Source of the DNA: an uncultured Clostridia bacterium
GTDB taxonomy: Bacteria > Bacillota > Clostridia > Oscillospirales > Ruminococcaceae
DNA: 5,008 nucleotides
Assembly: GCA_947175045.1 (NCBI GenBank)
Contig: CAMWLH010000194.1
Coordinates: 1 to 5,008 of the forward strand
Reading direction: 5' to 3'
Shown: piece by piece, positions 4,594-5,008 of the stretch
Layout of the letters: every line of letters starts with the position of its first letter
How positions within the stretch are numbered: the first letter of the stretch is position 1
Made by a program: the position numbers and the translations under genes
The notes under the pieces: generated by a model
What the model saw: the letters and a program-made list of their open reading frames with translations, nothing else
What the model was told of the DNA's origin: nothing
Databases searched by the model: none

Positions 4594-5008
4594 TGGTTTA
4601 CACGGTAACATTCAATCCCGCGATAGATTATGTGGTTCGTCTGGACAGCGTGACCGCGGGAGGGGTAAACCGCACTAAGTCGGAGCAGATATACTGCGGC
4701 GGCAAGGGAATAAACGTGTCGCTGGTGCTGTCGGAGCTTGGCATAAAGTCGAAGGCGCTTGGTTTTGTGGCGGGCTTTACGGGCAGAGCCATAGAGGACG
4801 GAGTGCGCTCGCGCGGCGTTGAGAGCGATTTCGTTCAGCTTGATGAGGGCTGCTCGAGGATCAACGTTAAGATCAAGGCAGGCGAGGAAACGGAGATAAA
4901 CGGACAGGGCCCGAGGATCACCGAAAAGGCGATAGCGCAGCTCTACGAAAAGCTGAGCGAGCTTAATGACGGCGACGTGCTTGTGCTCGCGGGGAGTATT
5001 CCTGACAT
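4593..5008 (+). CDS. fruK: 1-phosphofructokinase, N-terminal part (cut by window edge)
   Basis: The visible 138 codons encode the first part of a PfkB-family kinase; the full enzyme is about 300 residues. 1-Phosphofructokinase converts fructose 1-phosphate and ATP to fructose 1,6-bisphosphate, feeding fructose taken up by a PTS into glycolysis. Motifs are TFNPAID (6-12, with Asp12 at the sugar site), the PfkB signature GGKGINVS (36-43), NGQGP in the middle, and LAGSIPD at the cut end; the catalytic Asp region lies beyond the window. The start codon shares one base with the stop of fruR (TGATG), and AAGGAGGTG (4579-4587) within the fruR end is its ribosome-binding site, so translation is probably coupled. 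Tagatose-6-phosphate kinase is a related possibility, but the FruR partner favours FruK. Confidence 0.88.
   Translation, partial: MVYTVTFNPAIDYVVRLDSVTAGGVNRTKSEQIYCGGKGINVSLVLSELGIKSKALGFVAGFTGRAIEDGVRSRGVESDFVQLDEGCSRINVKIKAGEETEINGQGPRITEKAIAQLYEKLSELNDGDVLVLAGSIPD

Overview
The window looks like chromosomal DNA of a fermentative, plant-fibre-using Clostridia member, most likely Ruminococcus or a close relative in Oscillospiraceae. The reasons are a GH94 disaccharide phosphorylase of the rumen/gut Firmicutes type, a small TM1266-type regulator typical of anaerobes with [FeFe]-hydrogenase, strong AGGAGG ribosome-binding sites, and fairly GC-rich genes separated by very AT-rich spacers. The genus is inferred from protein resemblance and was not tested. 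All recognised genes are on the plus strand.

Layout. 1-447: no convincing gene. It has a GC-richer scrap at the left edge, then AT-rich DNA leading to a clear sigma-A promoter (299-327) whose spacer is filled by a cre/LacI-like palindrome, and a leader of about 113 nt. 448-2829: intracellular GH94 phosphorylase, most like cellobiose phosphorylase, followed by a hairpin terminator (2850-2888). 2890-3258: a non-coding stretch with a near-consensus extended -10 promoter, a perfect 20-base palindrome over the predicted transcription start, a small hairpin, and a 162-bp imperfect fold-back element (3055-3216) that resembles a MITE. 3259-3522: TM1266-type regulator, closed by a strong terminator (3538-3567). 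3568-3846: AT-rich control region with clusters of 10-bp-spaced TTTCAAA/TTTGAAA boxes around a promoter. 3847-4593: DeoR-family repressor of FruR type. It overlaps by one base the start of a 1-phosphofructokinase gene (4593 to the window edge), giving the usual fruR-fruK order; a fructose PTS gene would be expected next, outside the window.

How the parts fit. The phosphorylase gives glucose 1-phosphate plus a free sugar from an imported disaccharide without spending ATP. The fruR-fruK unit handles fructose entering as fructose 1-phosphate. The small regulator may connect to hydrogenase or redox control but stands alone here, without hyd genes beside it. These are three separate transcription units, each with its own promoter and, where visible, terminator.

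The gene content is mostly ordinary. The parts most worth a second look are the fold-back element lying between a well-formed promoter/palindrome and the small regulator gene, the phased repeat operators before fruR, and a Gln in the phosphorylase where spacing to the Thr-Gly phosphate loop predicts the phosphate-binding His.
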